DNA of 64,000 nt, from the NCBI RefSeq assembly GCF_032854445.1, contig NC_088296.1, positions 17,967,485 to 18,031,484 of the forward strand. The letters run 5' to 3'. The position numbers and the translations under genes were made by a program. Below the pieces are notes generated by a model that saw only the letters and a list, made by a program, of their open reading frames with translations, searched no databases and had not been told where the DNA came from. The DNA is from Liolophura sinensis (taxonomy: Eukaryota > Mollusca > Polyplacophora > Chitonida > Chitonidae). How positions within the stretch are numbered: position 1 is the first letter of the stretch; each line of letters starts with the position of its first letter. Of the stretch, positions 58,275 to 64,000 are shown one piece after another.

Positions 58275-60518
58275 ATCTCTGAAGACCCCGTAACGCCGTC
58301 AAATGATTTCTGTTCCTAATATATCAAAACTAATAAGTCAACACATTCAGCAAGGCGACTAAATAATATTATTTCATATAACCATGCCTCTGTCTTCTTG
58401 TACCAGTCAGAACATGCAGTCCATGTAGTTTTACCTTTCCATGAGAATCATGCGGCTTTTCTGGACCCACGCCTGATTGCTTCCTACAGCCATCTTGTGA
58501 CATTTAAACAACTGAATAAACATAATCCTAAAACAGAGAGTACGAGCAGAATGATCTACAGGAATTAGTCTTCTAAAAATCGATAGTGTGTCAATATATT
58601 GTGGAGCGACAACCTGCGGGCAGACTTTTGTATGCTGGTAATGGGAGCTAACTCTCTCTGTAATGGGTGGTAATTTTTTGTAGGTTATCAAATGCCACCG
58701 GTTTACGGTTTAGGTTGTATAAGCGAACAATTCTAGAATGTGAAACACGCAAAAAACGTGATATAAGTGTTAAAACAAAGATGATATCACATCTTCAACC
58801 GGTGCTGCTGTCTTTCTTTGTTAAGACATTTGTGCTATGATAGTCGGTTTAGAGGTAGAGGAAACTCGTCTGAAAAAAAAGACGCCCTTCGTCGAGTGCC
58901 GGAAAACTCGCTAACTTAAGGCCACAGTTAAAGTGGCCAGACTGTAGAGAGTACGTTAAGAAGATTTGGTATGTAGGAATTATAATAAAACTACGCTAGA
59001 TCGATTAAGGCGTTGTGTGGAGCGTTTACTGAAGCATCTGTTATTTAGAGGTTGCAGCTGATGTATTTAGATACGTGGCAAGGGTAGTGCATACGCCATT
59101 TCAAAGAAGAAGTCACTTTCACGTTTCAGACGGCCGAAATGTCGCGATAACTCGCATTACACGGGAGTTGGGTGAGAATTTTCACCCAACAGCGTATGCT
59201 TTATCTTAGCTTACCTCATCAAATATTTGTTTGCATTGAAAATCATGTCCCTATTCGCAGATACTTAAAGAGAAACTGAAAATGCCAGGTAGAAAGAGCT
59301 ACCTTGAAATGTTGCCATTTTATTGGCAGTGAAAAACAGCTGCAACCTCGAACTTCAAAGGCCACTGTAAGCGACTGGGTGCTAACTGCTCTGAAGATAG
59401 TCCCGCTTTCAGTTCTATGTTGCGTCGGTTTCATTAGAAGATAAATCCGGAGTGCCCGCTGTAAACCGCTAACATTCTAAATACAACATCGCTGCCATAT
59501 AAATGGGTTTACTTCTCATTTGGTTGACTCTTTAACACCATGTTAAATGATGTGTTTTTTAGTGGAAGAGACCCGATTGTCCGGAGAAAAGCGTCACTTT
59601 TCGGCAAGTTACCGATGAGTTTCTTTCCGTTTGATCTGAAATCCACCACACTTTCCCACGTACATGATGAAACAAAAAACAGTTAAAAAGCGGACGAAGT
59701 AAATGGGAGCTAGATCCAATCTTGTGACCTATACCGTCAAAGAGATTTTCTCATCCAGTGACTCAAAAGCAATATAGTTAATCAGGAAGCAGAGCAAACA
59801 ATTTCTGGTTATGCTTCTTTTTTATTAGATGAAGAATATCCGTAGTAAAGCATTCTTTTATAACTTGATGTATAAAATGTATTGATACATAAGTATGCAG
59901 GTACAAGATAGCACAAGATGTAAAGCAAATTTCACAACCTAGTTACCACACTGACAAAACATTAAACCTCAAACAATAAAATAAAATGAAAAGGAATTTC
60001 AATTTAATGTAAAACGTCGTACATTACTTAAATAGTCCGTCATGTTAGTAAATATGCTCTACATACTCAAGGGAAATGCGGGAGACGTCTAAATAAGTCG
60101 AAGAATCCCGTCTCAAGGAACAGCGTGAGACGTCTCGGTAAGCCAAAGAATCCGATCTTAAGGATTGATCCTAGCTGTCTCCATGAGTTATACGGATACG
60201 TGTACTTTACGTGTACTTTTACAATGATAAGGGTGTGTTCTGTATGTTTCTGACATTCCATAACAGCCTGAAAATAGGTCATGCTTAAATCATTGTCCTA
60301 ATAAATATTTAAATAATTTGATCAGTTCACGCACGTTTTAAGACGGTGTCCGTTAATCACGATATGGATAGATGATGATCCGGCTGGCTATATACACGAG
60401 GACTTGATCAAATGATTCATGCTCAAATACTTTCCAGTCAAACCACCGGAAAATTGACAGCACGGTTCTCGTTCTCCTGACTTTTTTGGTCGTTGTTGCA
60501 ACTTTGAGTAGGTTATAT

Positions 60519-61537
60519 TGTTATGTATGACTATTTAACGTTTTCATGTACTGTTAGTCTGCGGACCTTTGTGTTATATGTTATAAGCATAACAGGCCCT
60601 GTTATATATGTACAGCGCGGACCTGGACGAAAGCACCTTGTTCAATGCTCTGTTTATTTAACTGGCTGTTCATTGGCTGTTAATTCTGTGTCTAAGAATA
60701 GTTGAATCCACCTGGAGCGTATATAAGCCGTGTTTTCTGTGCAGAGAGGAGGTATTTTTGCTGCATCCACTGGGAGCCAGGAGAGTGTGCGACGCTCTCG
60801 TATCGAGTCCATTATTTTGATATGAGCTGGTGATGCCAGTTTCATTTGGGAGGACAGTTTTTTTTTGCCGGCACCGTTTGTGTACCACAGTAGTACTGAT
60901 GTCTGGTTTATGTGAATTTCTGCGGAAGTCACGTTTATTGGTGTTCGGATCTTTATTATACACAGTGTTGACTGTGTAGTTTGTTTAACACGCTGACCTC
61001 ACCTGACCGACAAGGTCGTCAAGGACTCTAAACTGAAGTTTTCAGTTTTGCAAAGGACGTTCGTTCTGCCACAAGGTGACATTACTCTACGTCTCTGAAC
61101 GGCTCGTTTGTGAGCTTCTGCGGGAGCTGTGACTGATCTGAAGTGGATTATACCTCCATGCCTGTATTTACCCTGTGTTGTGCTCTGCGGGTGTGACGTC
61201 ATTCAAAGGCTTGACTGTTCCAGTTCTGTGTAACCTGTGTACTGTGTTCGTATTCGCTAACCTGGCGAAGTACCTGTCTAGGACAATTTGTGACTTGTGT
61301 GAATTGTGTGTTTATCCAATGGTCTTTACATTGGAATTCCTGGAATACATTCCTTGGGATGCAAAGGTGAACTGGAAACTTGTAAAGACCGGTAATACTG
61401 ATGTGTATGTTTTTTTATGTTGTTGTTGTTGAACTGTCTGTAAAACTGTACGTCTCATTTTATATATAAAGCATTGTTTACATTGTAATATTGAGTCACT
61501 GAGTCTGTTTTCTGTTGCCGTTTTCAATACCGTAACA
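60519..61537 (+). mobile_element. Putative 5' LTR of a Ty3/gypsy-type retrotransposon
   Basis: A candidate LTR begins 'tgttatg' and ends 'gtaaca', followed five bases later by a primer-binding site. It contains a TATA box (60720-60727) and an inverted CCAAT-like 'attgg' at 60672. The start is the less certain end, as the 3' LTR is outside the window. Confidence 0.5.
60720..60727 (+). promoter_or_regulatory. TATA box of the LTR promoter
   Basis: 'tatataag' about 25-30 bp before a G-rich 'tgtgcagagaggagg' region where transcription could begin. Confidence 0.5.
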
Positions 61538-61542
61538 GAAAT

Positions 61543-61560
61543 TGGGAGCTTGTCCGGGAA
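61543..61560 (+). other. Primer-binding site, tRNA-Pro type
   Basis: 'tgggagcttgtccgggaa' matches, with about three differences, the primer-binding site complementary to the 3' end of tRNA-Pro that is used by some retroviruses and gypsy elements. Confidence 0.6.
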
Positions 61561-61665
61561 CTGATTGTTTCCCTTTTGTTTTGCACCGGATATTTGAAGT
61601 TAAACACAAGTGAGAAGTGATTGCTTAATTTTAACGGTGAATGATTCAGTGGCTAAATATTTACA

Positions 61666-64000
61666 ATGGGAGATTTTGATCCTAAACAGTTTGTTAATGC
61701 GCCCGATCAGGATGTTTTTGAGAGTTTAAAGAAGGAAGACTTGGTTAAGTTAGGGACATTTTTAGGTTTGTCCATAAAGTCTTCATGGAGGAAAAGAGAT
61801 ATGCAGCATACTTTGTTGAAACATTTAGTGGAGATAGGGAAGTTTGATAGTTCTGCATTATCTGATTATGAGTTCGAGGGTCAGTCTGATGCCGAGCTTA
61901 AGTTTAAGCAGTTTGAGTTAGAAAAGTTGAGATTGGAGAAAGAGGAAAGGGAGAAAGAGAAAGAGAGGGAATATGAGGAAAGAGAGAAAGAGAGAGAACA
62001 TGAGATACAGTTAGAGAAGTTGAAAATGAAGAGAGAGGAAAGAGAGAGGGAAGTGCAGAGAGAGGAGAGAGAGAGGCAAGAAAGAGAGAGGGAAAGAGAA
62101 TTGGAGTTCCAAATGAAAAAGTTAGAGGTTGAGAGAGATGAGAAACCGGGTCCTTCCGGTAGACAGGGTTCAGGACTTGATGTGACCAAATACATTCGGT
62201 TAGTTCCATCCTTTCAGGAAAAAGAGGTGGATAAATATTTTCTGCATTTTGAGAAAATTGCAAATAGCTTGAAGTGGCTTAAAGAGTTCTGGACTATGTT
62301 ATTACAGAGTGTGCTAATTGGAAAGGCCAGGGAAATTTACACTCAGTTAAGTGTAGAGAATGCTTCCAATTATGACTATGTGAAAGAGGTAATTTTAAAG
62401 GGTTATGAATTGGTGCCTGAAGCTTACCGCCAGAAATTTCGTAACTGTGAAAAAGGTAGAGATCAGACATACGTTGAGTTTGGTCGAGCTAAGGAGCAGT
62501 TGTTTGATTGCTGGTGTATAGCCAAGAAAATAGGCAAGGATTTTGAAAGTTTGCGTCAGCTTGTGCTGGTAGAAGAGTTCAAGCGTTGTATTCATAGTGA
62601 TGTAAAGGTGTTCGTTGATGAGCAAAAGGCGAGTACACTTGAAGAGGCAGCCAGTTTAGCTGATAATTATTCCTTGACACATAAGGTTACATACACGGGT
62701 AAGCCATTTAATTCATTTACACGTAGAAATACCCAGTCACATGCAACAGGTAGAGGTAGCTCTACACAGAAGAGTTCTACACCAGGCTCCAATAGTTCTA
62801 CATCTCATGGTTCACGTAGTTCAGATTGGAATGGTAGTCCTCGAAATAGGGTCACTTGTAATTTTTGCAAACGGGTAGGTCACGTGATGAGTGAATGTTA
62901 CACGTTGAAAAGGAGACGGGAAGCTCAGAATGAGTCTAAGCCCACAGGTCTTTGTGTTACAATGCACAAAACATTGCCGGAAGTTACATCAGCAGTTAAA
63001 AGCAGATCTGAGTTAGCTGATATGGGATTGGATAAGATTCCCAAATGCTCTATGGATAGCTTCGCTCCGTTTATCAATTCTGGTTCAGTGTCGCTTAGAA
63101 GCGACATGTCTTGTGCTACCCCTATAAAGATATTAAGGGATACTGGGGCATCTCAGTCTCTGTTGTTGATGAATACTCTGCCCTTTTCTGAAGAGTCATA
63201 CTCTGGGATTCGTGCTCTTATTAGAGGTGTAGAGTCTAGTGACTTTGTCAGTGTTCCCCTTCATGATATTTATTTGTCATCAGATTTGATATCTGGACCT
63301 GTCAGGGTAGGCATTAAGCCTTCATTACCTTTTGAGGGTATTCATTTGTTGTTGGGAAATGACTTGGCACATGATAAAGTTACTGTTGATCCCTTAATGG
63401 TTGATAAGCCTTCTCTGAATTCAGTCACAGAGCCAGTTGAAAGCGAGATAGCGGGTTTATATCCGTCCTGTGTTGTTACAAGAGCTATGTCTAGAAAAGT
63501 CAGTACAGACCAGGGTAGTACTGTTGATTTGAGTGAGACTTTTCTCAACAACATGTTGGATGGAGATTTTTCCAAATTAGACAGCCAGCAGGAAGTAGAT
63601 ACTAATTTTGTTAGTGGTGATCAGCCATTTTGTAGGACTGAGTTGATTGCTGAACAACACAGTGATCCAAGTATTTCTTGCTTGTTTAATGATGCAGCTA
63701 AAGATGGTGAATCTTTACCTGACCCATGCTATTACTATGTCAAGTCTGGCATATTGATGCGGCAGTGGAGGCCTCCCGATGTTTCGTTGGAGGATGAATG
63801 GACAATTAAGCATCAGGTAGTTGTGCCCAAGTCTTATCGTAAAGACATACTGACCATAACGCATGAAACGCCGTTAGCAGGTCATTTAGGTGTTAATAAG
63901 ACCTATCATAAGATTCTCAGTCATTTTTATTGGCCAGGAATAAGGAAAGATGTTACTGAATTTTGCAGGTCTTGTCATGCATGTCAGTTAGTGGGGAAAC
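61666..64000 (+). CDS. Gag-protease-integrase polyprotein of a Gmr1-like Ty3/gypsy retrotransposon, cut by window end
   Basis: The frame from ATG 61666 is open to the window edge (about 778 codons). Residues about 76-160 form a highly charged Glu/Arg coiled coil. About 175-340 is a capsid domain of the type related to the SCAN domain (VDKYFLHFEKIA, AYRQKFRNC, FKRCIH). 398-411 is a CCHC zinc knuckle (CNFCKRVGHVMSEC). A retropepsin-like protease has D492-T-G-A and LLLGND at about 561-566. From about 725 comes the integrase zinc-binding module with H733, H740, C770, C773. Only about 165 residues separate protease and integrase, with no reverse transcriptase or RNase H, so these should follow the integrase. 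The frame is uninterrupted, which suggests a young copy. Confidence 0.8.
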   Translation, partial: MGDFDPKQFVNAPDQDVFESLKKEDLVKLGTFLGLSIKSSWRKRDMQHTLLKHLVEIGKFDSSALSDYEFEGQSDAELKFKQFELEKLRLEKEEREKEKEREYEEREKEREHEIQLEKLKMKREEREREVQREERERQERERERELEFQMKKLEVERDEKPGPSGRQGSGLDVTKYIRLVPSFQEKEVDKYFLHFEKIANSLKWLKEFWTMLLQSVLIGKAREIYTQLSVENASNYDYVKEVILKGYELVPEAYRQKFRNCEKGRDQTYVEFGRAKEQLFDCWCIAKKIGKDFESLRQLVLVEEFKRCIHSDVKVFVDEQKASTLEEAASLADNYSLTHKVTYTGKPFNSFTRRNTQSHATGRGSSTQKSSTPGSNSSTSHGSRSSDWNGSPRNRVTCNFCKRVGHVMSECYTLKRRREAQNESKPTGLCVTMHKTLPEVTSAVKSRSELADMGLDKIPKCSMDSFAPFINSGSVSLRSDMSCATPIKILRDTGASQSLLLMNTLPFSEESYSGIRALIRGVESSDFVSVPLHDIYLSSDLISGPVRVGIKPSLPFEGIHLLLGNDLAHDKVTVDPLMVDKPSLNSVTEPVESEIAGLYPSCVVTRAMSRKVSTDQGSTVDLSETFLNNMLDGDFSKLDSQQEVDTNFVSGDQPFCRTELIAEQHSDPSISCLFNDAAKDGESLPDPCYYYVKSGILMRQWRPPDVSLEDEWTIKHQVVVPKSYRKDILTITHETPLAGHLGVNKTYHKILSHFYWPGIRKDVTEFCRSCHACQLVGK

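Larger units (their letters stand above)
54228..60000 (+). repeat. Third copy of the inner right arm (direct repeat of 28935-33860), non-coding
   Basis: Parallel to 28935-33860, with extra material: the MITE block (56440-56840) shared with the left arm, more minisatellite units and a family-B SINE. The copy ends at the equivalent of left-arm position about 9520, after the conserved polyadenylation-like signal, so it contains no coding exon of the receptor. Confidence 0.8.

Noticed and set aside
60654-61432. Short ORFs in the putative LTR
   Set aside because: The region lies between the LTR start and the primer-binding site; frames are short and unconserved as far as can be seen.
61881-62263. 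Minus-strand Ser/Leu-rich ORFs
   Set aside because: Shadow of the Glu/Arg-rich coiled coil of the Gag gene on the plus strand.

Overview
The window looks like nuclear DNA of an animal, most likely a mollusc. There are no prokaryote-style operons. The coding signal consists of short phase 1-1 exons with clean GT-AG borders. The non-coding DNA is packed with tRNA-derived SINEs of a type I associate with molluscs, minisatellites, MITE-like elements and an LTR retrotransposon. Species cannot be decided from the sequence alone.

Layout. (1) 1-8619 (+) holds the 3' part of gene A, a receptor made of 8-cysteine EGF-like modules, a linker, one membrane segment and a very short cytoplasmic tail. (2) 34746-48492 (-) holds gene B, its paralogue in opposite orientation. 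Gene B also shows the N-terminal lectin-like F5/8-type (fucolectin-like) domain, an extra EGF module upstream and additional EGF exons. The domain order F5/8-EGF(n)-TM resembles the large molluscan 'MEGF10/11-like' receptor families. (3) The two genes lie in the arms of a giant imperfect palindrome: 1 to about 12660 pairs with about 46250 down to 30850, with an 18 kb spacer. Introns, UTRs, SINEs and minisatellites are mirrored too. (4) A third, non-coding copy of the inner part of the right arm (28935-33860) lies in direct orientation at 54228-60000. (5) The spacer contains a VNTR with an exact 147-bp monomer that passes into a 94-bp monomer (18480-21370), a MITE, SINE fragments and, at 26815-28350, a GC-richer compact two-gene cassette that I do not recognise with certainty; its second gene is broken. 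(6) From about 60519 to the right edge is the 5' part of a Ty3/gypsy-type LTR retrotransposon whose polyprotein runs Gag - protease - integrase without reverse transcriptase in between, the order typical of Gmr1-like elements.

How it fits together. The receptor locus appears to have been duplicated as an inverted pair and then reshaped: exon gain or loss at a splice-site breakpoint, tandem duplication of one EGF+linker unit, a decayed extra terminal exon, and expansion of minisatellites. Several of those repeats contain splice-site-like sequence. In gene B one 74-bp array is itself built from the 3' end of an EGF exon plus its 5' splice site. The SINEs give a relative chronology: some are shared by copies, one sits in only one copy with an empty site in the other.

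Limits. Exon borders were read by eye from splice consensus, reading phase and agreement between the two arms. No alignment or database search was run. The 5' ends of both genes (signal peptides, promoters) were not found.
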